A stretch of DNA of 64,000 nucleotides from Acheta domesticus. Taxonomy: Eukaryota > Arthropoda > Insecta > Orthoptera > Gryllidae. The notes beneath the pieces were generated by a model. It saw only the letters and a program-made list of their open reading frames with translations. It had not been told where the DNA came from and searched no databases. The translations under genes were made by a program, and so were the position numbers. Shown piece by piece: positions 1-12,700 of the stretch (position 1 is the stretch's first letter; each line of letters starts with the position of its first letter). Location of the stretch: positions 119,104,678 through 119,168,677 of the forward strand of contig JAHLJT010009436.1 in NCBI GenBank assembly GCA_031308135.1, read 5' to 3'.

Positions 1-229
1 ACCAGTAAACTACAGGAAGTACGTGAGCGATTATTACTTTTACTGGATCAGTTTTTATTTTAAATATACAAATTATTTGTGTTCTCTAATTGATCAAAGT
101 GACAGAAATGGTATTGTTGAATGAGAAATATTTAAATTATAATTGAAGTTTTAAATTATTTTCTCATTTCTCTAGTTACATACCTTAAGCCAAAACTCAG
201 GCTACGCCACTGCCTAAAGGTGTTGGAGA

Positions 230-400
230 CCCCTCCCCTCCCCATCACCAGATTTGAATCCCATTGAGTATTAGTGGAATGAACTCAAGAAATCTACATC
301 AATTACTTCAAAAGAAGGACTCAACACGAGATTGTTGCAAGAATGGGAGAAAATGGACCCTGTGTATATCAAGAAAATAGTCATCAATATGCCAGTGTCT
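230..400 (+). pseudogene. Tc1/mariner-type transposase C-terminal remnant
   Basis: From 242 the plus strand reads PSPDLNPIEY, a stop codon, then WNELKK, and ends with an EWEKM...IKKIVINMPV stretch. PDLNPIE is the conserved block around the third catalytic acidic residue of Tc1 transposases, and the W-x-E-L-K and I-x-x-M-P motifs follow at the usual spacing. The in-frame TAG after NPIEY and the lack of the earlier catalytic domain show a dead fragment. The GC-rich tract from about 410 to 510 is not part of it. Confidence 0.65.
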
Positions 401-1225
401 GGGACAGGCACGTCAAACTGCGCCCGCACGAGCTACTTGCCCTCTTGGGGAGCCCGGCAATCCAACCCGCACGGGCAACTTCTCCTGACCCTGCCCTCAA
501 AATCCAGAAAGGGGTGTACATGTTCAAGCTAAAGCGGCGCGAGATGGTGAATAGAGGTTTCATACGAAAATATGTTTGCCAGATTTTTTCTATCAAATAA
601 CCGAGAACTGTATTATGTTTATATTATTCACTATCTATTACTATTTGGTGTTTATTTTCTTACTAAATTCTCCTTTATATAAACATCTTTGCTGAGTGAC
701 AGAAATACTAAGTTTGAATGGCGAATTCTTTCCTTGTTTTCGTTTTGTGTTACGTTATTAAATAATTCAGTAACTTATTGTATTTAGCAATAAGTAATAT
801 TGAAATAAATTAACAAGTCTCTACAAATTAACAATTCTCACTTACGGACGGATAGCATTTTTAAGAGACAAGAATATTTGTTTGTTGTACCTTTTAAACT
901 GAACGTAGAAAGTTCATACTTTTATGTCACTCTTACAGTAAACAGGATTACAAAATCAAAATACTTTTGATTCAAATTTTTTAAAATTTTACTCTCAATT
1001 GAGAAATTGAAATAGACTGATTTATTTCATTTTAATGGATATTTTTTTGCTTTAAAGAGAAAATGAAATTATCAATATTTGGGGCAAAAACTGTCAACTG
1101 ATTTCTCGCAAAGACCGTCATAGACCAGGTGTCCGAGGACTTTCCGCCACTCCGGAGAGATTTGTGCAACCCTTTGTTTTGAATTTGGCGCCAGTTTCTC
1201 TGAATGCAGTGCCCGCAAGCTCTAA
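401..1225. other. Gap without recognisable gene
   Basis: After a short GC-rich tract (about 410-510), the sequence is AT-rich with no coding or RNA signature. The short open frames here have no recognisable domain. Confidence 0.5.
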
Positions 1226-1375
1226 TACTGCGATTTCTCTAATTTTGCCCCTCAAGGCCACTCAAGGCCCATCTTCGCGATGGAATATCACACGGCGATG
1301 AAATAACCTGACATATTCCATCGCGAAGATGGGATTTGTGTAAACTTGAGGGGCAAAGTTAGACAATCGCAGTAT
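1226..1375. mobile_element. MITE copy A (TACTGCGATTT family), 150 bp
   Basis: Near-perfect inverted ends begin TACTGCGATTTCTCTAA at 1226 and finish with the complement at about 1374. Inside them lie CCCCTCAAG and CTTGAGGGG, and further in GCGATGGAATAT and ATATTCCATCGC, so the whole element folds on itself. The termini sit on TA, as for Tc1/mariner-type MITEs. It is the shortest of three copies (others at 11.75 and 12.75 kb) and lacks their central segment. Confidence 0.75.
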
Positions 1376-2030
1376 AGTAAGCTCGTTACCTTGCCCGCGA
1401 CCTTAACATGCCTGGTCTAGGAGAAGTAGAGGTTACCTGACATAAAACCGACCGACAAATAATTATTTAATTTTGTTCTGTTTTATTAGATGGACGAATA
1501 ATTAAATGACCCCCAATTTTGCATTAGTGAAGTTTTATTGTAATAGTGAATATAAATTTGTTTAATATACTTCGTTAATTGCATTACGTAAAGTTGACAA
1601 ATTTTCTACCAACCTTTGAACAAATGTATGTAATTTAGAAGTTACAATGTTGGCGACACAGTTACAAGGAAGGACCGAATATTAAATTACAATATATATG
1701 TACATAAATGTAAGATTTAAAGAAATTATTTTTTATCATTGTTTATCAACTAATAGTTCTTTGGTCTTAATTCTTCTTAATTTATAACATAATTTTAACT
1801 TGTGTGTGCGAAATTTGCAAGATGTGGCTAAACTTACATGCTCGTTTATAATAATCAGTTACAACCACCGAAATGGTCGGGTCCTTCAGGATAGTAACAA
1901 CCAGTTTTGACGTTGCAATCTGTATTCGCGTTGCAGAAACTTTTTAAGGTCCGCTTCAATCTCGGAAGCCCCCTCTGTACTTGAAGCTTACGCATCACAA
2001 AATGCTCTTTGCTATTAGTTCTGTATTGAG
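1376..2030. other. Gap without recognisable gene
   Basis: AT-rich sequence between the MITE and the 2.8-kb element. Nothing codes, and no RNA gene or clear repeat was seen. Confidence 0.45.
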
Positions 2031-3429
2031 CCATTCCACGTCAAATCGCACATGAGTTGACACGACATTTTTTTAAATGCACGATATTTTTTTTCTTAAA
2101 TCTGGACATCAAAAAAAGAGACACGTATTTTTTTATTTGCCTGAAAATTGATTATTTGTGTAGTTATAGCTATATTAAATTTTGGAATTTACAGGTACTT
2201 CACAAAATATGATCAATTATTTCTCCGAATGTACCAAATATAAAAATTTCTAGTTTGTGTCATTTAATACTTTGAAATGTGTAATCTTTCCTCTGTAAAT
2301 AAATGTTTCAAAAAATATTTTTTTCATTTTAAAATATGTATTTTTTTTAAAAAAAGTAAAATTTATATATAAACTCGATGAGATAAAAATTTGAAAAAAT
2401 ATAGGCGTGTTTCTTGTTCAATTTTCTATAAAATACAACAAGAGGAAAAGTGGGCACTCCACATACACAGTTCTAAGAAAATCAATTGTAAGTATGAGGG
2501 CGCGCTCTGCCTACCCATGCACTAACGAATTGTGTTCGGCCAGTCTTTGATGCAAGTGCAGAAGAACTACAAAAAGAATGACCGTCTGTCTGATAAGAAT
2601 TTCAAGAGTTATTAGTATTTCAGATATTCACTCTGCCCCCAGAATGTATGACACTGTGTCATACATATTTTTGTGGGTAACATCGTGGGTGACTTGTGGG
2701 TCATCTATGTTCTTATGGGTTAGAGCGAAACGAATTGAAATACGAGCCTTTCCACGTCAAATCGCACTCGAATTGACACGACTATTTAAAAAAAATGACA
2801 CGAATATATGGCATTCATTCTGGACATCAAAAAAAGAGGCACGTGTTTCTTTATTTACCTGAAAATTGTTTATTTGTGTAGTTTTGTCCATATTAAATTT
2901 TGAAATTTACGCGTACTTTGCAAAATATGATTAATTGACACTCTGAATGTACTTAACACAAAAATTACTGTTTTGTTTAATTTTTTGATATGTGTATTTT
3001 ACTCATCTGTAAATTACTTTCTCAAAAAAAAAATTTCATTAAAAACTGTAATTATATTAAAAAACGAAAATTTCGTTATGAACTCTCTCAGATTAAAATT
3101 TGAAAAAAATAGGCATATTTCTTGTTCAATTTTCTACAAAACATAACAAGAAAAAAGTTTGCGTCCTGGGAACGGGGTGCCATCCTGACATTGCTCTTGA
3201 AATACAATCGACCACTTGTCAAGGGACATGGTAAAATTTTCTCAACATTAGTCGCAATACGCAATACTTATGAAGACAAGAGTGCTAGTATTTGATCTGT
3301 GAATCGTATGTACATTGTGCAACATGAGTGGCGATCAGTGTATGAGATAGATGTTTCAATCCATTTAAACTTTCTGATCACGATTTTTAAAAAAGAAAAT
3401 CTCGAAGACGCGTAAACCACGATTTGCTG

Positions 3430-4120
3430 GTGAATTTACAGGAGTCATTAGATTTGGGAATTTGTGATTCATTTCAGAAGAAAGGGAATCGGCTTCCAAA
3501 ACTTCCTTTTTCTTAATGAAGATAGCGTCGAGATCAGTGGCTCCCGTGGCATTAACGAAAGTAACGAAACGACCAGTGAAAAAAGTGGAAATCAAGGAAG
3601 TGACAATTTAAGCTCTTCAGATAGTTCGTCAAGTGTCTGCGAAATGAATAAAGAGAAGATAAACATGAGTTTAATTGCAATAGGAGAAACCCCAGCCATG
3701 AAAAGAAAATTGGAACAAAATGGCATCCCCATGAGAAATTTTAAAAAGCACAAAGTGCCAACACAGATCAATTTTTTCACATTGAGGATCCTTCGACGTC
3801 CATTGAAAAATCAGACAAAGATACTATTTAGTAAATTATCGATTACTTTCACTCAACAGATGACATGACGTTGAAAATTTAAATTTTGACAATTTTTGAA
3901 AGTTGGACATACAATAAAATTAAACGACTTTTTGCAGCAACCAAACGCATGATAAAAGTGTCTAAAACGTTGGCTGAAGAAAATGGAATTTTGTCCAGAA
4001 CTGAAGTAAATTCAGTAAGGCATTAAATCTGTGCATTGTGACGAAAGTCCAGGAATTCTATGGTATGCAAATACTTGTATTTAAAGTGAGTAGTGAGGGA
4101 CCAGAAAATTTCAAAATGTC
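3430..4120 (+). pseudogene. Broken reading frame inside TIR element copy 1
   Basis: Short open pieces in shifting frames encode a Ser-rich acidic stretch (SSSDSSSSVCEMNKEK). At about 3898-4015 follows a segment beginning ESWTYNKIKRLFAA and ending in LAEENGILS. The second piece recalls the segment before a GILS motif in uncharacterised, highly repeated arthropod and cnidarian proteins, which is a recollection and not a search result. Stops and frame changes interrupt it in the same places as in copy 2, so the element was already defective before it copied, or both decayed from a defective source. Confidence 0.45.
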
Positions 4121-4139
4121 AGTCAAAATCTGAGTCAAG

Positions 4140-4270
4140 AATCCGTCATTTAATTATTTATACATTTATTAATTATTTATAAATGTATTAATTATTTATA
4201 AATGTATTAATTATTTATAAATTTATTAATTATTTATAAATATATTAATATTATTTATATATATATTAAT
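4140..4270. repeat. ~20-bp AT minisatellite within TIR element copy 1
   Basis: About five head-to-tail units of TTATTAATTATTTATAAATG with small variations, drifting into TATATA. The equivalent place in copy 2 (18,655-18,720) has about two units, so the array has changed length since the copies separated. Confidence 0.8.
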
Positions 4271-4879
4271 GCTCATAAATATTATTATTTATAAATTCAA
4301 TCATGAAATTTCACCACCTCAAGAAGTATTTAAATTACTGCTTCATCTCAAGAAACCGACGACCAGTAACGCAAACAACGTGTCTATTGCAGCAATCTAT
4401 TACACACCGGTTCGTAAAATATTAATATCTTTTAAAGTTACTGAGATCCCACTTTGATATTTTCTGGACTTATTATCATTACTTTAGTGCGTTTATAAAT
4501 ATTTTTTAAAAATTTTTAGCTCATCGAGTTTACAAAAATATTCAATTTTCAAAATTTCAGTTTTTGAAAAAAAATTGAAAATTCAAAAAATAAAATATTT
4601 TGCAAAATCTTAAAAATTAAACATATTTTTAAGTTTCGAATGGAATTTGAACAGGATTTCTATAATTGGTGTATTCAAATATATGATATTTTTAAGTTAG
4701 TGATGCGCGTCATTTTTAGCAAATTTCATTATACTATATTTCCGAAAATAATAAAGTTAGAAAAAAATAAAAATACACGTGTTCACTTATTTGATCCATA
4801 TAACAAATAGAAAAAATTAGAAAATAAATAAAAATATGAAGGTCAAATTTTGGTCTTTTTTGTGCGATTTGACGTTTTG

Positions 4880-6290
4880 CGCTTTTTTCACGCATGAAGA
4901 AATGCTTCATGAACAGTTCTGATTACTAGGGAGAGGTTTTTTATGACCTAAAAAATCTTGAAATATGCTTTTAAAAATATGCATTTATGATCTAAAAACT
5001 TCTGAAATATGCACTTCAATATGTAATTAAAATTAACAATATTTCATTTCCTCTATAAACCGTTCAGATACAATTCAGAAGAAGCATGCTTGGAATGAAA
5101 ATGTATATTTTTGTGAAACCTAATATAATCTACCTTACTTCGCGAGAGAAATAATTGAAGTAAATATTCATCTCAGTGAAGTAGTACATTGTATGTCTTG
5201 TTGTATTTCTTCTGAGTGGTTTAAAAAATATGTTATCAAGAAATATCCTACATTTGCAAAAGTATTTTATCATCTACAGAAGAAGGAAAAAATGCAAACT
5301 GTGACATGCTCTTTCGAATTAATGGACGCTCACATATAAACAGATTCTATGAAAAAATAAAACGTTTTATAGACGAGTCTCTATTATAACGAAATATGCA
5401 AAATATGCGCCTATAATTCCAAGAACACGCCCCAATAGTAAAAATCGGCTAAATATCCAAAAATATGCACTAACATATTAATCTGACATATTAACATATT
5501 AATCTATACAGCATCATATCTAACCAAATGTCAAGAAATTTCGCTAGCAATGTACCGAAGCAACGGACAAAAATATGCAAAATCATGGAAATCCGCTTCC
5601 TCCTGATTACAGTTTGACTTAACATCAATGCGTAGGCATAAATAACATTAAATTGGTTACAGTCGTTACTTTGTTCTTTTAAGGAGATCAATAAAAGACA
5701 TTCTTTAGTTTTAAGTCCTGAATATAGATTTTGTGAAAACAAAGATTATGCTTTTGAAAAGAAAGAGTAATTTAATGCTCCGTCAGACTTAATTCCATTA
5801 AATATTTTCTGTAAGACAAACAATATCTGTAAATCAAAGTAAACATAGTAAATCATCCTTTTCCAAAAGACAATTTTTGTGTGTCCTCCATCCCGTCTCT
5901 GTGGATTGTACTCCAGTAATAATTTTCTGTATAATAGTAACAAGAAACTCCGAGGCGAGTATATTTTCATATTAGTTCAGTCTCAACTAGTTGCTTAGGT
6001 GCGATTTCTTTCAGTGAGAAAAGTAATATGTAGTTCCGAATTATGCGATGGTTAACAAGATGCCTGGAATAATGAGAACAGTGTTATTAGAAAATAAAAT
6101 AAACCTGTGACCAATGTTTGTGGATTCTTCGCCCTTTTCTTTACAAAAAATTGAATGTTGTGGCAAATTTACGCTGTACCTCAGCAAACTAAAACACAAC
6201 CTTTTGAACATCTGTTAGGACGCCTGTGAGTACAATTTTATCGAATGTTAAATATTGCAGAAACTACGCTAGTAAAACGGTCTTTCTAAA
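4880..6290. other. AT-rich gap with repeated ATATGCA motifs
   Basis: No convincing gene. The motif AAATATGCA and close variants recur near 4960-5015 and 5390-5475 and again near 5570, which suggests the ends or debris of an old transposon. Open frames on the minus strand at 5491-5970 have no recognisable domain. Confidence 0.4.
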
Positions 6291-6379
6291 GTCAAGAATG
6301 CAGGGTCTTGACGCAGTACTCGTGAACCACAAAACGCGACTCGGGAGAACGTCACGAGGCGATGACTAAGTATTACCAG

Positions 6380-6555
6380 GCACAACGTAAACTGAAATAA
6401 CTACCCGACAGCGAAACGGCTTCGGCAAGGACACAAACGACGTTCGGAAGGGGGAAAAGGAGCGGGTATTTATAGCCCATGTGCGCGTAGCGCGATCAGG
6501 GCGACCGCTTGCATATCTCGCGGCCGTGACGTCGTCGCTGCGCTTGTGACGTCAG
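6380..6555 (-). promoter_or_regulatory. Candidate intronic promoter: two CREs plus TATA box
   Basis: Read on the minus strand, a perfect TGACGTCA (6547-6554) and a second TGACGTC core (6527-6534) stand about 55-80 bp upstream of TATAAATA (6467-6474). A start near 6440 would be expected. About 55 bp further down lies GTAATAC after CCTG (near 6387), which could be the donor of a noncoding first exon. The block starts 12 bp past the C-type lectin exon's 3' end, so transcripts from it would skip the lectin and contain only later exons, if such exons exist. Spacing and element order are those of a real TATA promoter, but no transcript supports it. Confidence 0.4.
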
Positions 6556-6565
6556 CAGAACTCAC

Positions 6566-6787
6566 CTACGTCGTCGTGCGGGCGCTGACACAGGGGTGCG
6601 GCGCGCACGCGCTCGCAGCGCTCCGCGTGCCAGAAGAAGTAGTCTGCGTCGCAGAGCGGGCCGCGGCCGTCGGGCGCTGCCGCCGCCGCCGCCCCGGGGC
6701 ACCGGAAGCGGCGCGACGCCACCACGCACAGCTCGCCCTCGGCGCCGTCCGCGGGGTCCACGTCCGCCAAGGGCTCGCCCAGCCACC
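6566..6787 (-). CDS. CBD-SRCR-lectin gene: C-terminal exon of the C-type lectin domain
   Basis: The acceptor CTCAG/GG at 6788 and the donor G/GTGAG at 6565 bound 222 bp, phase 1 to phase 1. The exon completes the lectin: WLGEP, then GELCVVASRRF, an alanine run, CDADYFFWHAERCE and APLCQRP, giving the late lectin cysteines and a Trp. The calcium-site WND motif is not present in its usual form, so sugar binding is doubtful. The donor is followed within 100 bp by a TATA/CRE block. Confidence 0.75.
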   Translation of the reverse strand, partial: GGWASPWRTWTPRTAPRASCAWWRRAASGAPGRRRRQRPTAAARSATQTTSSGTRSAASACAPHPCVSARTTT

Positions 6788-9700
6788 CTGAGACCCCAGG
6801 CGCGCGATGGGGAACGCTCTTTGCCAACTAATGCACTTCCTATTACGGCTTTTAAAAAACATGTAAATATATTTGGAAGGTTATTCGGAATATAAGTCAG
6901 CAAGAAATATCAAGGAAAGAGGACACGGAACTCGTGCTTGAGATCCATATAAAATCATGCTTTAAATATAATTCAAAGAAGAGCAGCAAAATACACTTTT
7001 CAGAGAAACATGGCTTCGCACTGAGAATTGCTAGAACAGAAAAGAGAATGGCATATCTCCAAGCATTCATTGTACAAGTCACACAACGGTTTCTCAGGAA
7101 ATTCGAAATTTCCTTCTCAGGAAATCCGACTAAGTTAGAAAAGTCAGATTGTTTCGATTTATCAACAAAATTATCACAAAATACAAAATGAAAGAAAACG
7201 CTAGAACAGAGCAGAATCTTAGAATATAATTATCTACAGCAGTTTGTTGATTGATTGATGTTTCCGAACGCGTGAACTGTTAAGGGCATTAGTCTCGTAA
7301 GTGTCTCAGGGTCCCATAAGTGTATTGCATGTCTTCGTCGCGGGGGGGGGGGAGGTGGTGGTGGTAATCTCCCCCGACCTACGTCAGCTTGCAGGGATTT
7401 TCACCAACCAGGTGCCTCCTACCAGCGGGCCACCGCCCCAGCCTGGATAAGCTCTAAGCTCCCGACTCGTCTCCCGATAAGTGTGATATTGTAGTGCATG
7501 CGAATGTGAGTGTGTGTAAGGGGGGAGATTGGGACAAGGCAGAGGAAGGAAAGATTGCGCGTGGACTCTGGCCTGTTTGTTAGAGATCTGCTCCGGCATT
7601 CGCCAGGTGTTGATCTCAGAAACCACGGAAGACTACCTACCAGAGCAGCCGGCCGCTAGAATTCTCCTCCAGACAGCGGCTGAATTCGACCTAGCTGTCT
7701 AGCTAGTGAGCCTGTTCAACTGTTCCCACGGGACGCATCTCCACTCACACAGACCACCCACGGACACAAATATTACGACAGTTTTCGCCAGCCCCGGCTG
7801 CATCGTCTTCACACACAAGCGACCATCATCTGCTTGCTTCAAAACTATCGTAGACTCCATATCGTTGTTGTAAGCGGACGCACTTCTCGTGAACTACTGT
7901 GAATATTGAACTAATTGCGACGTTCTTATAGTGCAATCTATTTTCAACTAATTGCGACGTGCAATCTTTACTTAACTAATTGCGACGTTCTTACACGTGC
8001 AATCTTCTACAAACTAATTGTGAACGTGCGTAAATAGCGATCAACAACATTAAAATACATAACAATCTGAACTTTGGGGTCTCTACATAACTATTGACAA
8101 CTACCAGGACTTCGAGTATCTTCGTAGAGCTTCTAGATTTGTAGTATCTGCGTAGAACTACCAACTCGTCTAGTGTCGACGTAGAACTGTTTACGCATTC
8201 ATCCAGAATTTGCTGCAGAATTTCTGGCATACACGCTCCCGACCTGCCAGTAAAGAACGGCTGTTGCCATCTCGACTACATAGATGAGTAAGAAAAAAAG
8301 CAAATTTCTTTAACTGAACATCTGGTGAACATTCATTAACTGAATTGTTCAAGTAATAATCGCATCATAACCAAAGAGAACTCTATCAACAAACAACTTC
8401 ATTGGTGCAAATAAAATAACTAAATCTCAGCTATCTTTATGTGTTATTGATTCATTGTATATTATCTCAATTGCTGCTCTTCCTTTATTCTCATCTAATT
8501 TTAAGTTACCTATAAGTTTTATTATTGTATTGTTTTGAAAGATTTCAATATATTTCTGAGCTACCAGTATCAGTTCGCTCATCTGGCTGCAATCAGGCCC
8601 GCTGGGTAGAATCAGCTGCCCAGGATAAAACAGTTCCTATGATGATAGTTTTAAGAACAATGAGCAGTGTATTTTTTCATTACTTTTTAAGAAAAACCAT
8701 GCTTACTTAGTCGACTTCCTACATTTTTTAGCGCGAATAATCAAATTCTGTTGATGAATTCAAGAGGGATGAAATCCTTTAAATAAAAGAGCCGCATTTG
8801 ATATCAGCTCTAAAGATAGTGGCGCTTCAACATTTCCGTTCCCTACTACTACGCAACGTCGTATCCGGTAAAGGATGATATCTGTCTAAAGTACATTTTC
8901 TGAAGGACGACACTTCCGCAGTGAATGTGATTACAATATTGTCCGTTCTTCGAAAAATGCAATATATTGAAATAAATCCTAATTTTGTAATTGTTTTAAT
9001 TGTTTAATTGTATCACCTCTTCATTAGCCTATGCTTTTCTTTTTGACCCGTCTGAACTATAAAATTTCTCTGGCAATCACCCACAGTCCAACTTATCATT
9101 CGTTAACTATAGTACTTAAAATACGTAGAATTATCGAAGAGATTTTCAATGAGGAATGCATTTCTTCTCGGTAATAATTTATACAAAAATGGGCGAAAAG
9201 TCCCCAACTACTGAGGAAAACCACCTCTATGGCGCGTGCAAACGGCGGATGTACGACGCAGTGCGCTCGGAAGAGTCGCATCGTCAGCATCGCGGCGGTC
9301 GCACGCGCGCGCACGCAGCTGCTCTGCGAGGGCCTCGTCCCCCACAACGACGAACCGACTGCGGCGCAGAAAACCTCAGACATGGCAAATGAGTCATTAC
9401 AGGGTTTTTGGAATTGTTGTACAATGTTGTATAATGACAGTACAACGTTCAGCCGCGAGGCTCTTCAATTGATTGGCCGAGTAATTTTGTACCAGCAAAG
9501 TGTGTGTGTGTGTATGGGAGAAGGGATAATTTGTTGTCACCTCCCTGTAAGAAATTTTGTTAGCTAAAACCTTCAACCAAGGTTATTGAAAGGAACATTT
9601 TGGAAGTATAGATAGATGGTGATGACAAAGGGTTTAAAAAGAATACGATAGGTGAGATAGATATATGTAAGATATATTATATACTTATCTAATGTCAGAG

Positions 9701-12700
9701 ACATATAGAAGAAAAATACGAAATGGGAGTGATTTTCTTAGGCGGGAGAATGGGGGATGGGGCGATCATATTTCGTGATTGCCCCTTGTTACATGATTTA
9801 AATTATTGGTTCTATTGCAAGGTCGTTGTGGAGTTATTGCGAACAAACCAGAGGGAAATTACTGTTATTCTTAAGATTTTGTTTTGATTCTTAAGATTTG
9901 AAATTTGTTTAATGTTGTTGGGGCAGGTGAAATCCGTACAAGGCGCCGACGCACGCCCAGTGTGGATTTTTGTTCTAATCAGGCGAAGAATAGATTTGTA
10001 TACAGATAAAAATGCGATTGAGAATAGGTCTATAATAGCCAATCATCTATTGGCTTCATTTACTTTGGATGAGATGTGACGGCCAATTTAATCTTGTGTC
10101 CGTGAGAACGCCCAGATAACGAATAGATTAATTTAGTGGAGACCAAAGAATGATAGAAGAATTCAGAGATAAAGGCCGAGGAAATTCAGGATACCTTAAA
10201 GTAAATACTTTATCTATTAATTTAATGCAATTTATTTTGATTTTCTATAATTTTCAATAATTTTCTGTATTTTTAGGTGACATTAAATTACACGACATGC
10301 TGTGTTTAACCCATTAATGCCCAGAATATTTTTTGCCAAGAAAATTGACGATTTGTGAACAACATATTTAAATAAGTCTACTAATGGTTTGTCTGTCTCA
10401 TACATTTTTAACACAGAAAAAGTGTTTTAATGCAGTTATAACACATTTTTACATGAAAGAGTGACGATTAAAATACTTGTTTGTAATAAGTTGTTTCGTT
10501 AGAATTAGGTTTAATTACAATCAATAGAAGGAATTAAGCTGTAACAATTCAGTAAAGCCGGAAAGAGTAGTAATTCACAACGCATTCACGAAATACTTGT
10601 GCACAAAGAGAATGTTTGAAGAAGTTACCCATAGATGAATATATACACACGGTTCTCTAACAACGAATAGAATATAATGTTTACTTCATACTTATAAGTC
10701 ATTTAGATACACGAAAATAAACGAAAATTTCTAATTCATTGATCACAAAGTAAACACGATCATCTAAAATTAAACGAAAATCTGTTAGGTACTTCGCAAG
10801 AAAATCATTAACACGATATTGATTAATGCACTTCCCATTTCTTTTAATGTTTCTCAAACTGTATCGTAGGTTACACTACTTGACATTTTTAAGATAAGAC
10901 GACGAAGACAGCATGGCGCCTTTGTTCTTGATAATTATCATTCACTAGCACGTCATCATTAATGGCAGATAACATCATTTTAATGGCCAAGATAAGAGAC
11001 GGAAATTGTGAAAGTTAAAAAAAAAAATTTAGGCAGCCACAAGTAAAAACGATTACTTTTGCTTACGAGGGCTTGCACAGCGTGCCAAAAGTTCAATTTT
11101 TAGCTCGAGTGCTAAAATGAGACGATGCTCAAATGTTCAGGTAAAACTATGAATGAAACAAAGAAAACAAACCTTTCGCCTGACTGCATCAGCTTAGCTG
11201 ATTCAGCTACTACAGCTCACTGTATCTTAATGTATCGTTGTATCCAATTGATTTGCATTCTTGAACGTGAATGTCAGTAAGGCTGTCTAAAAATAGTGTA
11301 TGATACACGTGGTAAAAGTGACATTTTATTTTGCGAGTAGGAAATTCCCACTCGCAAGTCCTACGGCAGTAGGATCGGCCTATCGACCTCGTGCGCAACC
11401 TTTCCTTCTCGCAAAATAAAACGTCACTTTTACCACTCGTATCAAAATAACTAATGTAGTGTATTCTTTATTATTGTATCAAATAAGGAATAGAGATCGT
11501 TGCAAGCACCGACTTGAATATATTTATTACACCCATACTAACAAGTATATAATTAGACATTTTCTCGCCAGAATCAAATTCAAAGGGACGTGCAAGTACT
11601 CCTGCTTTCTTCTGTCAAGTTGAATCTAGAAATCTGGTTAATCCATGCGTTCTGACGAAAATCTAGGACAGTTAAAACGTAGTTGACATATCGGGACATT
11701 TGATGCAACATACCTACGAGTATACATTGTCCAACGTGAAGTATTGTGCGTGAAGTATTTTACAACTCTGCCCCTCAAACCCCTATGGCCACGATGGAAT
11801 ATCCCACGGCATTTCGCGTCTTTCTCGGTCCTGCCGCTAGATGTCGCATGCTCGCAAGCACTGTTTGATGCGGTCGTGATCATGCGATATCTAGCGGCAT
11901 AACTGAGATAGACACGAAATACCGTGACATATTTCATCGTGAAGACGGGACTTGAGGGGCAAAGTTATATACAAAAATCGCACTATAATCATTCAAATTC
12001 TTCAGGAGAAAGTATCTCACCTGGCCACCACTTGTGGAAAGCGAACAGCTCCCCTGAGTTATTCCAGTGCCAGGCGTCGCCGGAAGAGCGGCGAATACCT
12101 GCGGTTAACACCCTCTGCACTTGCGGATGCATCACCACCAGCCACTCCGACACGGCGTCGCTCTCCTCCTACAGCAGCGCAAGGCGCCTGCTTAAGGATA
12201 ACATGCCCTCACATGGCTTTTATTCTCAACCCATCAGTTTAAAAGAAGAATAGGGAAGATCTGTATAACAAATGTTTGTTTGTTTAGAAAATATAACAAT
12301 ACATGGAATTTCATATTTGTTTTAAATCCTCTTTGACATTGGACACTAGTTATAAAGTATATGATAAATTAAAACTGCTATTTCATGTTATCTTTTTTTC
12401 ATAAAATTTTGATATAATTCATTGTTGGAATGTTCCAGGGGTAAAATGCAAAAACACGAATTTTTGTGGAACCTGATTACGATTTCCTTACATCATTAGC
12501 CTACTAACATTATATTCTTCCAAATTGTTTAAAAATATTAACAAGAAATGTATTTAGTAAACTTTTCTGTGATAGAACTAACATGAAAAATAGCAAAGAT
12601 CAAGAATATTCGATGCCCATATCTTAATTAGAGTGAAATTTTTAGAATGTTGAAAGACAAAAATATTCACATTGCTGGAATGTCTTATGAAAATTCTGAA

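Larger units (their letters stand above)
2031..4875 (+). mobile_element. 2.8-kb terminal-inverted-repeat element, copy 1
   Basis: Co-linear with copy 2 (16.5-19.3 kb) along its whole length, with high identity judged by eye. The left end begins GAGCCATTCCACGTCAAATC. The right end carries the complement, but only up to GTGCGATTTGACGT at about 4873; the final ten bases seen in copy 2 are lost. A second direct copy of the left terminus lies at 2746 and starts a diverged duplicate of the first ~715 bp. Subterminal motifs such as AAACTCGATGAG near 2370 recur inverted near 4520, so the element has long, degenerate inverted arms. The centre holds a broken reading frame (3.4-4.1 kb). It looks like a non-mobile derivative of a DNA transposon; I could not assign the superfamily. 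Confidence 0.75.

Noticed and set aside
5491..5970. Two minus-strand open frames of 74-83 codons
   Set aside because: No conserved motif, AT-driven Leu/Ile/Phe composition, no exon borders.
6562..6903. Other open frames on both strands over the lectin exon
   Set aside because: Shadows of the GC-rich lectin exon. Only the frame with CVVASRRF and FFWHAERCE fits a domain and the splice phases.
9225..9395. GC-rich block with Cys/Arg-rich frames, considered as an LDLa exon of the minus-strand gene
   Set aside because: Only a vague D-x-x-D-A-D-D resemblance on the minus strand and no six-cysteine pattern. It lies between two lectin exons that already join in phase.
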